Shown: positions 24,379-33,331 of the stretch, piece by piece
How the letters are laid out: each line of letters starts with the position of its first letter
Numbering within the stretch: the first letter of the stretch is position 1
From: Anaerolineales bacterium
GTDB lineage: Bacteria; Chloroflexota; Anaerolineae; Anaerolineales; Villigracilaceae
Direction: 5' to 3'
Length of the DNA: 64,000 nt
NCBI GenBank assembly: GCA_020634885.1
Contig: JACKAW010000005.1
Coordinates: 273,611 to 337,610 of the forward strand
Notes under the pieces: generated by a model
Databases searched by the model: none
Told to the model about the DNA's origin: nothing
The model's input: only the letters and a program-made list of their open reading frames with translations
Position numbers and translations under genes: made by a program

Positions 24379-25437
24379 ATGCAAGACAAATTAAACGAGA
24401 TCGAAAAAGCGGCGCTCGCTGCCTTGGCAGAGGTCAATGACCCCGCCGCGGTGGAAGCGTGGCGTGTGACTCATTTAGGTCGCAGCTCGGAATTGATGGG
24501 AGTCTTTTCCGGTTTGGGCAAACTCTCAAAGGAAGAGCGACCAACTGTCGGTCAAGCCGCGAACCGTGTGAAGGTGGCGCTTGAGGCTGCGTTGGAAGAA
24601 AAAGCCGCTGTGGTGAAACAAGCCGCATTGGAGAAATCCCTCGCCGAAGAAAAATTGGATGTGACCCTGCCCGGACGTAACAAGCATATTGGGCGTCTGC
24701 ATCCATCTACGCAACAATTGCGCCGCGTGTTGAGCATTTTAGCGGAGATGGGTTTTCAGGTGTTCACCTCGCGCGAAGTGGAAACGGACGAGTTCAACTT
24801 CCAGCATTTGAACTTCCCGCCGCATCACCCCGCGCGCGACATGCAGGATACGTTCTTTATTGAAGCGGAGAACCGCGGCGACAACCCGATCTTGATGCGC
24901 ACGCATACTTCCCCAGGACAGATCCACGCCATGCGTTATTTCGCAGCGACCGACCCGAATAACCCGCCGCCGATCCGCATTGCGCTGCCGGGCATGTGCT
25001 TCCGCTATGAGCAGATCACGGCGCGGTCTGAAGTGCAGTTCAATCAAGTGGAAGGACTTGCGGTGGGCAAGAACATCACCTTCGCGGACTTGAAAGGCAC
25101 GATCGCGGATTTTGTGCGCCGTATGTTCGGCGAAGGCGCGCGTCTGCGCTTCCGTGCTTCGTACTTCCCGTTCACAGAACCGTCCGCCGAAGTGGACGTG
25201 GAATGTTTTGTCTGCGGTGGCAAGGGCTGTCAGGTCTGCAAGAATTCAGGCTGGCTGGAAATTCTTGGCTGCGGCATGGTGCATCCCAATGTGTTGATCG
25301 CAGGCGGCTACGACCCGAAGGTCTACTCTGGCTACGCCTGGGGCATGGGACCAGAACGTCAACTCATGCTGCGCAACAAAGTCGGCGACATCCGTTACTT
25401 CTGGGGTAACGATGTGAGGTTCTTGGAGCAGTTCTAG
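24379..25437 (+). CDS. pheS: Phenylalanine--tRNA ligase alpha subunit
   Basis: 352 residues. The N-terminal coiled coil is followed by the class II catalytic core: motif 2 region ALPGMCFRYEQITARSEVQFNQVEG and motif 3 GMGPERQLMLRN. FVCGGKGCQVCKNSG gives a small cysteine cluster as in many PheS, possibly binding zinc. The subunit attaches phenylalanine to tRNA-Phe together with PheT. Of three in-frame ATGs, 24379 is chosen because GGAGG lies 5 nt before it. Expression is governed by the upstream T-box. A phased heptamer array separates it from pheT. Confidence 0.95.
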   Translation: MQDKLNEIEKAALAALAEVNDPAAVEAWRVTHLGRSSELMGVFSGLGKLSKEERPTVGQAANRVKVALEAALEEKAAVVKQAALEKSLAEEKLDVTLPGRNKHIGRLHPSTQQLRRVLSILAEMGFQVFTSREVETDEFNFQHLNFPPHHPARDMQDTFFIEAENRGDNPILMRTHTSPGQIHAMRYFAATDPNNPPPIRIALPGMCFRYEQITARSEVQFNQVEGLAVGKNITFADLKGTIADFVRRMFGEGARLRFRASYFPFTEPSAEVDVECFVCGGKGCQVCKNSGWLEILGCGMVHPNVLIAGGYDPKVYSGYAWGMGPERQLMLRNKVGDIRYFWGNDVRFLEQF

Positions 25438-25443
25438 GAGATC

Positions 25444-25506
25444 GGTAAATGGTAATTAGTAATTGGAGATTGGTAAATGAAAAATCTCTAATCTCTAATC
25501 TCCAAC
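25444..25506. repeat. Heptanucleotide repeat array between pheS and pheT
   Basis: Nine perfectly phased 7-nt units: GGTAAAT, GGTAATT, AGTAATT, GGAGATT, GGTAAAT, GAAAAAT, CTCTAAT, CTCTAAT, CTCCAAC. The outer parts can also pair (TTGGAGATT with AATCTCCAA). Related arrays occur at 26200, 34127 and 35362. Confidence 0.8.
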
Positions 25507-25527
25507 CCTCCTGAAAGGAAAACAACT

Positions 25528-28053
25528 ATGAAGATACCTTTATCTTGGTTAAAAGATTTCATTGATTTGAGCGGACTGTCTGTTGAGGATGTTGCACGCA
25601 AACTCACCCTTGCTGGTATGGAAGTGGACGAGATTCTCTACGTCGGCTTGCCCATGCCGGTGTACAAAGAAGGTGAGAAGCACGAATTCAAGACCAACGG
25701 CATCGGCTGGGACAAGGAGAAACTTGTCGTGGCGGAGATCCGTGAAGTGAACCCGCACCCGAATGCCGACAAGTTGACCTTGCTTGACCTGTACGATGGT
25801 CAACAAGATCAGGTCGTGCTGACGGGCGCGCCGAACATTTTCCACCTCAAAGGCACGGGGAAACTCGAAAAGCCCATCAAAGTGGCGTACGCGAAGGAAG
25901 GTACGACTCTCTATGACGGTCACGCCGAAGGTCAGGTGCTGATGACGCTTAAACGCGCCAAAATCCGCGGCGTGGACTCGTACTCGATGGTCTGCTCTGA
26001 AAAAGAATTGGGCATTACCGACGAAAGTGACGGCATCATCATCCTCGACGATGATGCGCCTGTCGGTATGCCGCTCGCCGATTACATGGGCGACGCCGTG
26101 CTGGATATTTCCATTCTGCCGAACATGGCACGCAATGCAAACGTGATCGGTATTGCGCGTGAGTTGGCGGCGATGTTGGGTCGCGAGTTGAAGAAGAACA
26201 GTAACCAGTTACCAGTTGCCAGTGGTCAGTCGGTAAAAGAGTTAGTTGAAATTGAAATCACCGATCCTGAACTCAACCCGCGCTTCGTCCTCGGTCTGAT
26301 CCGCAATATTGAGATTAAACCCAGTCCGTATCAAATTCAACGCAGGCTCAAACTGGCGGGAGTTCGTGCCATTAGTAATATTGTCGATGCTACCAACTAC
26401 GCCATGATCGAATATGGCGAGCCACTGCATGCCTTTGATTACGATGTCTTGAAAAAACGCGCTGGCGACAAGAAGATCAAGATCAGCACTCGTGCCGCGA
26501 AGGATGGCGAGAAACTCAAGACTCTCGATGGCAACGAACGCACACTCACTGCAATGAACGTGCTCGTCTGCGACGAGAAGGGTTCGCTCTCATTGGCAGG
26601 TGTGATGGGCGGCTCAGAATCCGAAGTGACCGACAGCACCAAGAACATTTTGCTCGAAGGCGCGGCGTGGAACTTCATCAACATCCGCCGCACGGCAAAG
26701 CAGCACAACCTGCCTTCCGAAGCCTCGTTCCGCTTCTCGCGTGGCGTGCATCCTGCCATGTCTGAAGGCGGTGTGAGCCTCGGTTTGAAATATATGGCGG
26801 AATGGGCTGGCGGCGCAGTCGCCCCCGATCTCGTCGATGCGTATCCGCTGCCGCCCAGGGATGCGGTGGTTGAGATCACCGTCAACGATGTGAAGCGTTG
26901 GCTCGGCATTGACCTCACTCTCGAAAAGACCGCCGAACTCCTCAAACGCCTCGAATTTAAATGCGAAGTGAAAGGCGATAAACTCCAAGTCACTTCCCCC
27001 AATCATCGCATGGACATTGGCGAAGGCGTCGTCGGCGTTGCCGATGTGCTCGAAGAAGTCGCCCGCAGTTACGGTTACGACAACATCCCAACCACCACCA
27101 TGGCAGACGCGCTCCCGCCACAGGTTGGCAACCCCATCCATGAGTGGGAAGAGCATCTGCGTGACTTGCTTGTTGCGCTCGGTTTGCAGGAAGTCGTGTC
27201 CTATCGTATGACCTCACCCGAAAAAGAAGGTCGCATCGCCAAGCACGATGAATACGTCCGCCTTGCAAACCCCATCGCGCCTGAGAAAAGCGTCCTGCGC
27301 CGCAGCCTCGTCGCATCCGTGATCGACTCGCTTGAGAAAAACATCCGCTACAGCGAAGCCTTCTCGTTCTTCGAGATCGGCTCGGTCTTCGTGCCGCACA
27401 AAAACGAACTCCCCGATGAGCCGCGCAAACTCGCCATCGCGATGACCGGTCTGCGCGAAGCGACTGCATGGGATGTGAAGGATTCTGCCAAGTTGGACTT
27501 CTTCGACTTGAAAGGACGCATCGAACTCATGTTGAGCGGGTTGCGCCTCACAAACATTTCCTACACTGCCACCTCTGCCTACTCCCACTTGCACCCAGGC
27601 AAAGCCGCCGAAGTCAAAGCAGGTGACAAGGTTATTGGTGTGTTCGGTGAAATGCATCCGCTGGTGAAGGAGCAATACGAGTTGGGTGACTCGCCTGTGT
27701 TAGTCGCTGAGTTCGACCTCGACACCATGCGCGCCATCAGCCCGACCTATGGCATCAAAACCATCCCTGAGACTCCATCCATGTACGAAGACATCGCCCT
27801 CATCGTGGATGAATCAGTGAAGGCTGAAACTGTCGAAGCGCTGATCAAGCAAACAGGCGGAAGAAGCGTGACCAACGTCCGCTTGTTCGACCTGTATCGT
27901 GACGAAAAGATCGGTGCAGGCAAAAAGTCTCTGGCGTACGCTCTCACCTATCAAGCCGAAGACAAGACCCTCACCGACGCCGATGCCGCCGCGATTCGCA
28001 ACAAGATCGTCAAGAGGCTGGAAAAAGAAGTCGGTGCAAAGCTGCGAAGTTAA
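25528..28053 (+). CDS. pheT: Phenylalanine--tRNA ligase beta subunit
   Basis: 841 residues, slightly longer than the usual ~800. Domains in order: N-terminal B1, EMAP/OB-like tRNA-binding insert (about 50-160), B3/B4 editing domain (SNIVDATNYAMIEYGEPLHAFDYD), B5 (MDIGEGVVGVADVLEEVARSYGYDNIP), catalytic-like core (YRMTSPEKEGRIAKHDEYVRLANPI) and a C-terminal FDX-ACB tRNA anticodon-binding domain ending LEKEVGAKLRS. Residues 225-236 (SNQLPVASGQSV) are encoded by an in-frame heptamer array with no family counterpart that I recognise. AAAGGA precedes the ATG. Cotranscribed with pheS under the T-box. Confidence 0.95.
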   Translation: MKIPLSWLKDFIDLSGLSVEDVARKLTLAGMEVDEILYVGLPMPVYKEGEKHEFKTNGIGWDKEKLVVAEIREVNPHPNADKLTLLDLYDGQQDQVVLTGAPNIFHLKGTGKLEKPIKVAYAKEGTTLYDGHAEGQVLMTLKRAKIRGVDSYSMVCSEKELGITDESDGIIILDDDAPVGMPLADYMGDAVLDISILPNMARNANVIGIARELAAMLGRELKKNSNQLPVASGQSVKELVEIEITDPELNPRFVLGLIRNIEIKPSPYQIQRRLKLAGVRAISNIVDATNYAMIEYGEPLHAFDYDVLKKRAGDKKIKISTRAAKDGEKLKTLDGNERTLTAMNVLVCDEKGSLSLAGVMGGSESEVTDSTKNILLEGAAWNFINIRRTAKQHNLPSEASFRFSRGVHPAMSEGGVSLGLKYMAEWAGGAVAPDLVDAYPLPPRDAVVEITVNDVKRWLGIDLTLEKTAELLKRLEFKCEVKGDKLQVTSPNHRMDIGEGVVGVADVLEEVARSYGYDNIPTTTMADALPPQVGNPIHEWEEHLRDLLVALGLQEVVSYRMTSPEKEGRIAKHDEYVRLANPIAPEKSVLRRSLVASVIDSLEKNIRYSEAFSFFEIGSVFVPHKNELPDEPRKLAIAMTGLREATAWDVKDSAKLDFFDLKGRIELMLSGLRLTNISYTATSAYSHLHPGKAAEVKAGDKVIGVFGEMHPLVKEQYELGDSPVLVAEFDLDTMRAISPTYGIKTIPETPSMYEDIALIVDESVKAETVEALIKQTGGRSVTNVRLFDLYRDEKIGAGKKSLAYALTYQAEDKTLTDADAAAIRNKIVKRLEKEVGAKLRS
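26200..26234. repeat. Heptamer array inside pheT
   Basis: Five phased 7-nt units, AGTAACC, AGTTACC, AGTTGCC, AGTGGTC, AGTCGGT, inserted in frame between the N-terminal and editing domains of PheT. Confidence 0.75.
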
Positions 28054-28070
28054 CGTTTCGTTACAGTACC

Positions 28071-28107
28071 AATGGGATGCAGACATAGGTTTGCATCCCA
28101 TTTTTTT
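28071..28107 (+). terminator. Terminator of pheST
   Basis: AATGGGATGCA (28071-28081) pairs with TGCATCCCATT (28092-28102), followed by a run of seven T residues. Confidence 0.85.
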
Positions 28108-28142
28108 ATGGGCTATACTTTGGGGCGAAAAGGAGAATTAGA

Positions 28143-28430
28143 ATGAACAGAAATACAAGCATCATTATCACTGTCGTCGTTTCTTTAATTTGTGTCTGTT
28201 GTAGTTTGTTCATGTGTATCATGGGCTTTGGTGGAATCACCGGCAATGGCACTTATAGCGCTGGTGGAGTTGAACAGCCCATGCCCCCGACTGCTGGCTT
28301 TGTGTTCCTCTGCTTATCCATCATTGCCATCATCGTTCCGATCGCAACTGGTTTCTTCTTGTTGCGGAAAAAGCCTGAAGATGCAATCGCTGAACCTTAC
28401 AACAACGATCCGCTTCCCCCTGCTTCTTAA
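28143..28430 (+). CDS. Small hypothetical membrane protein, two helices
   Basis: 95 residues with two predicted transmembrane helices (IIITVVVSLICVCCSLFMCI and GFVFLCLSIIAIIVPIATGFFLL), a Cys-rich first helix and a charged, proline-rich C-terminal tail. No family recognised. It has a convincing AAAAGGAG ribosome site and a TATACT -10-like box about 25 nt upstream, plus its own terminator, so it is likely a real monocistronic gene. Function unknown. Confidence 0.65.
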   Translation: MNRNTSIIITVVVSLICVCCSLFMCIMGFGGITGNGTYSAGGVEQPMPPTAGFVFLCLSIIAIIVPIATGFFLLRKKPEDAIAEPYNNDPLPPAS

Positions 28431-28435
28431 GTTTG

Positions 28436-28471
28436 CAAAAAAATCCTCCAGATACCTGGAGGATTTTTTTT
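28436..28471. terminator. Bidirectional terminator between convergent genes
   Basis: AAAATCCTCCAG pairs with CTGGAGGATTTT around a 4-nt loop, with A and T runs on both sides, between stops at 28430 and 28476. Confidence 0.85.
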
Positions 28472-28475
28472 GATT

Positions 28476-29105
28476 TTATTTTTGGACCGTGAAATTCAGT
28501 GTCATATCGCAGAAACTTGATTTTCCATAATTGATATGCCAGATCGTTACAAAGTTGCCCAACGTTTCTGGCGCGAGCATTTCTGCTTTGAGTTCCACAA
28601 CGACGCCAGGCGCTACATCGACGGGAAAGTCGTATGCAGGGTTAATATGGACCTTCTCGCCTTCTTTGTACGAATAGTCAAGGCTGTTTCCATCCCAGTT
28701 GGCTAAACCAATATTTGCCACGATCCATTTGGCGGTAAATGCTTCGTTGGGTTGTAGGGCACGTTTTGGCTCCGTGCCAAGGAGCTGGCAGTCATATTGT
28801 TTGTTTGAGTTGCCCAGAGGGATCAGCGTTGGCGGTACGATGCTGGTGGGTGGGATAATGATAAAGGTCATTGTTGCCGTTGCCGTAGGGAAGGGCGTTT
28901 TCGTGGCAGGGATGGGGGTTTCGGTCGGCGGTATGCTGACCGCTGTTTGGGTGGCGGCGGCATTTGCAGTTTCTACGATGGCAGTTAGGGGAGCATTTGG
29001 GTCGAATGTAGGGAGCGGCGCAGGCGTTGAGCCCAATGTGGGTACACACGCCAGAGTCAGGATTAGCGCGGTTGCCAGTAGTAGAACTTTAGTACGCCGT
29101 AGCAT
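28476..29105 (-). CDS. Lipoprotein with NBR1-Ig-like domain
   Basis: 209 residues. Signal peptide ending LTLACVP (lipobox), a long P/T/A-rich linker to about residue 95, then an Ig-like domain resembling the central domain of NBR1 (ANIGLANWDGNSLDYSYKEG, PVDVAPGVVVELKAEMLAP, GNFVTIWHINYG). Such domains are common in secreted Chloroflexota proteins and probably mediate binding. It is the second of two paralogous neighbours; the gene at 29126 lies 20 nt upstream. Function beyond surface location is unknown. Confidence 0.8.
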   Translation of the reverse strand: MLRRTKVLLLATALILTLACVPTLGSTPAPLPTFDPNAPLTAIVETANAAATQTAVSIPPTETPIPATKTPFPTATATMTFIIIPPTSIVPPTLIPLGNSNKQYDCQLLGTEPKRALQPNEAFTAKWIVANIGLANWDGNSLDYSYKEGEKVHINPAYDFPVDVAPGVVVELKAEMLAPETLGNFVTIWHINYGKSSFCDMTLNFTVQK

Positions 29106-29125
29106 ATGAAAATTCCTGCTTTAAA

Positions 29126-29749
29126 TTATTTAACCCAAATATTGACATACGCAAAACACAACCCGCCTTCCACCATCCATGCCATGAAGTGATATCCTGG
29201 TGTTTGGGGCGCTTTTGCATCCAAAACAACATCAAAACTTTGCCCCGGCGCCAGAGGCGAGCGAACTTCAGCGCGGTTGGAAAGAGCAAAGAGGTTTCCG
29301 TTATAGTATTTGATATCTGCGGCATCGTACCAGGTGGCATTGCCGGTGTTGGTGATCGTCCATTTGATATCGAATCGCTCGTTGGGGCGCATGACCTGAT
29401 TGGTACTCGGCTTTTTGGTTACAGCAGAGCAAGAGTAGGTTGCAGGCAGTTTTGTGGGTGTGGCGGTAGATGTCGGCACAGCGGTGCGGGTTGGGTAGGG
29501 TGTTTTTGTTGCCAGTAAAAGGGCATCAATTTCCTGGACAGTATCACCAGTATTGTTTGATGCATCGATTTGAGTATCGCCCTGTGCCGAGACTGTCAGT
29601 GCTACGGCGCGTTCAATTTGGTCTTGTGCTTGCATGGTGCCAGCCACGGCAGTATTTACCTGATCTTGTACATTGGCTTGTTCCTGAACGGGGAGGCAGG
29701 CTGCTAAAAGAACCGCCACAACGCCCAGAATTAATATTTTTTTCAACAT
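29126..29749 (-). CDS. Lipoprotein with NBR1-Ig-like domain (paralogue)
   Basis: 207 residues: signal peptide with lipobox LLAACL, a low-complexity Q/T-rich linker, and a C-terminal NBR1-Ig-like domain (NERFDIKWTITNTGNATWYDAADIKYYNG, SPLAPGQSFDVVLDAKAPQTPGYHFMAW). It shares organisation with the downstream lipoprotein, pointing to tandem duplication followed by divergence. Both probably sit on the outer membrane face of the single cell membrane. Role unknown. Confidence 0.8.
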   Translation of the reverse strand: MLKKILILGVVAVLLAACLPVQEQANVQDQVNTAVAGTMQAQDQIERAVALTVSAQGDTQIDASNNTGDTVQEIDALLLATKTPYPTRTAVPTSTATPTKLPATYSCSAVTKKPSTNQVMRPNERFDIKWTITNTGNATWYDAADIKYYNGNLFALSNRAEVRSPLAPGQSFDVVLDAKAPQTPGYHFMAWMVEGGLCFAYVNIWVK

Positions 29750-29769
29750 GGCAATCTCCTTATTTGAAT

Positions 29770-29799
29770 AGACCTGACGGTGTTTACACCGTCAGGTCT
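29770..29799 (-). terminator. Hairpin after kamA
   Basis: AGACCTGACGGTGT pairs with its exact inverse around a minimal loop. It lies 29 nt past the kamA stop on the minus strand; the T tail is weak, so it may also insulate the lipoprotein promoter. Confidence 0.6.
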
Positions 29800-29827
29800 A
29801 AGTATATCTCACTCGCAATGTGTCGGG

Positions 29828-31156
29828 TTATTCCGTCTCGTCACCGGAGCCAATACCCAGCGGCTTCCATTTATTCGCATCTTTTAACCGATGCTGAATG
29901 CCGTCACGGTTGTGTAGTTCGTCGAAACCTTCGGGCTTGATGAACATCTCATCGCCATCGAGCAGACCGGTCAGTCCGGTTTGACCCGGTTCGGGGCGTT
30001 TGAGACCCTTGAACTTCGCCGCATCCGATGGGATGTAGTCGGTCGGCTCCTCGTAGGTGGTTACATAGCCTTCATAGTTGCGCAGGATGACCTTGTGATC
30101 GGACATGCTCAAAAGATAGTTTGGCGCGAGCGGAATCTTGCCGCCGCCGCCGGGAGCATCCACAATGAATTGTGGCACAGCGTACCCGGAAGTATGCCCG
30201 CGCAGACCTTCCATGATCTCGATACCCTTGGCAACCGGCGTGCGGAAATGTCCCGCGCCTTCCACCAGATCGCATTGATACAAATAGTAGGGGCGCACAC
30301 GAATGCGGACGAGGTCTTGCACTAATTGACGCTGGATGTGAACATTGTCGTTCACTCCCGCCAGCAGCACAGACTGATTGCCGAGCGGAATGCCGGCACG
30401 GGTGAGGCGGTCGGCGGCTTCGGCAAGTTCCTTGCTGATTTCGTTGGAATGATTGACATGAATATTGAGCCACAACGGGTGGAATTTGGCGAGCATATCC
30501 ACCAGTTCTTGTGTGACGCGCATCGGCATGAAGACCGGCACACGTGACCCAATGCGGATGATCTCAATATGTGGAATTTCGCGTAGGCGTGTGAGCAATT
30601 CTTCGAGTACCTTTGGCGCAAGAACCAATGGGTCTCCGCCGGAGAGCAACACATCGCGCACTTGAGGCGTGCGTTTCAGGTACTCGATCTGCATCTCAAA
30701 CTCTTCGCGCTTGAAAGTCTGCCCGGGGTCGCCCACAATGCGCGAGCGAGTGCAGTAACGGCAGTACGAGGCGCATTGAGTCGTAACCAGCATCAGCACA
30801 CGGTCTGGGTAACGATGAACCAGCCCCGGCACGGGAGAGTGGCGGTCTTCCGCCAGTGAATCTTCCATCATGGCGGTGAAGGCTTGCATCTCCTCCGCGC
30901 GTGGAATGATCTGCAGACGGGTTGGGTCGTCGGGGTCTTCAGGGTCGATCAGGGATATAAAGTATGGGGTCACATCCACGCGGAAGAGTCCCTGGGTTTG
31001 CAGGGCTTTACGCTCGCTCTCCGTCAGCGGGATGACTTTTTCAATGTCTTCAACAGAATTAAGGCGGTTGGAAAGCTGCCAGCGCCAATCGTTCCACTTT
31101 TCATCGGGAACATCGGCGTAAATTTTTGCGCGCTTGGAAACAAACTCGGTTTTCAT
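29828..31156 (-). CDS. kamA: Lysine 2,3-aminomutase (radical SAM)
   Basis: 442 residues. The radical-SAM site CASYCRYC follows VLMLVTTQ, preceded by PGLVHRYPDR, and followed by RSRIVGDPG and LLSGGDPLVL (GGxP-type SAM-binding). The C-terminal region VPQFIVDAPGGGGKIPL matches the KamA family. The enzyme isomerises L-lysine to beta-lysine with SAM and PLP, for lysine fermentation or for N-acetyl-beta-lysine osmolyte; glutamate 2,3-aminomutase is the main alternative. No ablB-type acetyltransferase or kamDE is adjacent. It diverges from the agmatinase-like gene across a 190-nt gap. Confidence 0.9.
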   Translation of the reverse strand: MKTEFVSKRAKIYADVPDEKWNDWRWQLSNRLNSVEDIEKVIPLTESERKALQTQGLFRVDVTPYFISLIDPEDPDDPTRLQIIPRAEEMQAFTAMMEDSLAEDRHSPVPGLVHRYPDRVLMLVTTQCASYCRYCTRSRIVGDPGQTFKREEFEMQIEYLKRTPQVRDVLLSGGDPLVLAPKVLEELLTRLREIPHIEIIRIGSRVPVFMPMRVTQELVDMLAKFHPLWLNIHVNHSNEISKELAEAADRLTRAGIPLGNQSVLLAGVNDNVHIQRQLVQDLVRIRVRPYYLYQCDLVEGAGHFRTPVAKGIEIMEGLRGHTSGYAVPQFIVDAPGGGGKIPLAPNYLLSMSDHKVILRNYEGYVTTYEEPTDYIPSDAAKFKGLKRPEPGQTGLTGLLDGDEMFIKPEGFDELHNRDGIQHRLKDANKWKPLGIGSGDETE

Positions 31157-31346
31157 GGTTCCTCCAAATTAAGTTTTACAGGATCGGATATCGACAATAA
31201 AAAAAATAATCGCTCACATTGGAGGGTCGTGGTCTGGAAGGTAAAAACCTGCTATTTTGGGCATCCCCCGCATTGTAAGAGCAAAAGAGACGAGGGTCAA
31301 CCTCGCTTGTTTTCAAAGGTACAATTGGGCAACCAAGGAGAAAAGA

Positions 31347-32243
31347 ATGACCGAAGAAGGCACACACGGATATTGGGGCGACCTGCATCGTCCTGATCTC
31401 ACACCCGAACAAGCCGATTTCGCCATGATCGGTATCCCTTTTGATGGGCTTGCCAGCGCCCGAAAAGGTGCGGCGCTTGGTCCCGAACGCTTGCGATATT
31501 GGTCTCGGCATTTGACTCCCTACAGCGAAGACCGTACCCGCCTGAAGGGTATGAGCATTTGCGATTTGGGCGATATGCAGGTTACGGATCCAGAACGTGA
31601 CTTTGAGCTGATTCGCCAAAAGGTGGCTTCTCTTCCGAATATGCCCATCGTCCTCGGTGGTGACCATTCTGTGATCATTCCAGTTTTGCATGGGCAGCGT
31701 GAACGTTACAAAGACCTGCGCCTCGGCGTACTCTGGATCGATGCCCACGCCGACTTGTGTGATTTCTTCGATGGTTCCCGCATTTCTCATGCCAACACCA
31801 TGCGTCGTGCCATTGACTTTGGCATTGAGCCGCACGATATTTGCATGGTGGGCTTGCGTTCATGGGAAGAGCAGGAGATCGACCTGATCGAAAATGGCGG
31901 CATCCATGTTTACACTGCCGCCGATGTCGCCGAGCGTGGAATGCGCAGCGTGGCGGATAGCGTGTTCAATATTCTTAACGATTGCGACGCCGTTCACATC
32001 TCGCTCGATATCGACTGCCTCGACCCATCTGTTGCACCCGGCACAGGCATCCCCGAGTTCGGCGGACTGACCTCGCGTGATGTGCTGACGTTGATCCAAT
32101 CCACTCAAGATTTGCCTCTGGTTGGCTTAGACGTGGTGGAAATTGCTCCGCCGCTCGACCCTTCTGAAGCAACCGTCTTCGCTGGTTTGAAGATCATCAT
32201 GGAATATATTGCAGTCATTGCAAGAAAAAAACAAAAGGGATAA
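31347..32243 (+). CDS. Agmatinase/ureohydrolase family protein
   Basis: 298 residues with the full ureohydrolase binuclear manganese set: GGDHS (about residue 107), DAHADLCD, and SLDIDCLDPSVAPGTG, ending in the EIAPPLDP segment. The family hydrolyses agmatine, arginine, guanidinobutyrate or related guanidino compounds to release urea. The agmatinase branch is favoured by GIPEFGGLTSRD, but formiminoglutamase or guanidinobutyrase cannot be excluded. The ATG at 31347 has AAGGAG upstream, with a TACAAT box about 22 nt before it. Close to kamA in a divergent pair, suggesting basic amino-acid catabolism or polyamine synthesis. Confidence 0.85.
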   Translation: MTEEGTHGYWGDLHRPDLTPEQADFAMIGIPFDGLASARKGAALGPERLRYWSRHLTPYSEDRTRLKGMSICDLGDMQVTDPERDFELIRQKVASLPNMPIVLGGDHSVIIPVLHGQRERYKDLRLGVLWIDAHADLCDFFDGSRISHANTMRRAIDFGIEPHDICMVGLRSWEEQEIDLIENGGIHVYTAADVAERGMRSVADSVFNILNDCDAVHISLDIDCLDPSVAPGTGIPEFGGLTSRDVLTLIQSTQDLPLVGLDVVEIAPPLDPSEATVFAGLKIIMEYIAVIARKKQKG

Positions 32244-32273
32244 ATATAATAAAATTCAAAAAGGAATTGTGCC

Positions 32274-32969
32274 ATGCGTAGAACAGATGTCATCCAGTCT
32301 TTACTGAAAAAACAGAAATCACCAGCTTACCTGGAAATAGGTGTTGAACACGGGCAAAACTTCTTTCTCCTTAAAGCGGCAAGTAAGACCGCAGTTGATC
32401 CAAATTTTGCTTTCAGCTTTAAGGAGAAATTGCGTTGGATGTACAAAAACCCATATAATTTATCCGCCCGATATTATGAAATGACCAGCGATAAATATTT
32501 TGAGACAGTGGGGACTACTCAGAAAATAGATGTTGTATTTATCGACGGCTTACATACATATGAGCAATCCCTGAAGGACGTACTCAACTCGTTGAACGTA
32601 CTCAAAGAAAATGGGGTGATCGTTATGCATGATTGCAATCCGCCGCATAAGGCAGCTGCATATGCGGCTACTACAAAAGAAGAAGCTTCAACCGCAAATA
32701 TTCCTGGTTGGACGGGTGAGTGGTGTGGGGATGTCTGGAAAACTATTTGCTATTTACGCAGTACACGAAAAGATTTGCAAGTGTTTGTATTAGATACTGA
32801 CTATGGTTTGGGTATCATTACTAAAAAAGGTCAGGCGGAAACGGAGTTGTTGACTAACACACCTGCGCAGATCGAAGCAATGACCTATGAAGATTTTGAT
32901 CAAGATCGAGTACAGATTTTGGGACTAAAAAATAAAGAATACTTCTCAACTTTTTTGGAAACACTTTGA
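32274..32969 (+). CDS. Class I SAM-dependent methyltransferase (family 24 type)
   Basis: 231 residues. The SAM-binding strand-loop is YLEIGVEHGQNF, followed by KTAVDPNFAF (acidic end of strand 2) and DVVFIDGLHTYEQSLKDVLN, the Methyltransf_24 signature; GVIVMHDCNPPH is the fourth strand. Substrate unknown, often O-methylation of small molecules or sugars. The gene is clearly more AT-rich than its neighbours, a sign of transfer. AAGGAATT precedes the ATG and a TATAAT box lies about 30 nt upstream. Confidence 0.83.
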   Translation: MRRTDVIQSLLKKQKSPAYLEIGVEHGQNFFLLKAASKTAVDPNFAFSFKEKLRWMYKNPYNLSARYYEMTSDKYFETVGTTQKIDVVFIDGLHTYEQSLKDVLNSLNVLKENGVIVMHDCNPPHKAAAYAATTKEEASTANIPGWTGEWCGDVWKTICYLRSTRKDLQVFVLDTDYGLGIITKKGQAETELLTNTPAQIEAMTYEDFDQDRVQILGLKNKEYFSTFLETL

Positions 32970-32983
32970 GAAAAACAGAGTTT

Positions 32984-33256
32984 ATGAATTTTGAAATAGA
33001 TGATTCTCAAATCATTCATAATGAGACAAGAAGCCGTTTTGAAATTTCATTGGATGGTTCGCTTGCCGTACTGGATTATTCCATCGATGGCGATAGCATC
33101 CTCATGCTGCATGTCGGCGTGCCTCATGAATTTCGCGGGCGGGGTGTGGCAGCGCTCATCACCAAAGCCGCGTTGGAATATGCAAAGTCAAAGTCTTTGA
33201 ATGTGGTTCCGATCTGTTCCTATGTGCAGGCATATCTTCGCCGACACCCTGAATAA
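32984..33256 (+). CDS. Small GNAT-like N-acetyltransferase (YidJ/Yjdj type)
   Basis: 90 residues. The core HVGVPHEFRGRGVAALITKAALEYAKSKSLNVVPICSYVQAYLRRHPE matches the compact GNAT_acetyltransf_14-like proteins, with RGRGVA as the acetyl-CoA pyrophosphate loop and the Cys-Ser-Tyr stretch typical of the group. The start may be the ATG at 32984 or a TTG at 32966 overlapping the methyltransferase stop; the ATG is preferred though its ribosome site is weak. Probably translated from the methyltransferase transcript. Substrate unknown. The quoted region is shown in pieces: HVGVPHEFRGRGVAA and PICSYVQAYLRRH. Confidence 0.8.
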   Translation: MNFEIDDSQIIHNETRSRFEISLDGSLAVLDYSIDGDSILMLHVGVPHEFRGRGVAALITKAALEYAKSKSLNVVPICSYVQAYLRRHPE

Positions 33257-33268
33257 AAATCGAAATAT

Positions 33269-33308
33269 AAAAAGGAGAGAAACCCTTAATAGGCTTCTCT
33301 CCTTTTTA
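33269..33308. terminator. Bidirectional terminator between convergent genes
   Basis: AAAAAGGAGAGAA pairs with TTCTCTCCTTTTT around a 13-nt loop, between stops at 33256 (+) and 33332 (-). Confidence 0.85.
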
Positions 33309-33331
33309 TTTATGAACTATTCACAAAGGAC

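Noticed and set aside
25444..25506. CRISPR-like short repeats
   Set aside because: Units are 7 nt and contiguous, with no spacers; no cas genes in the window.
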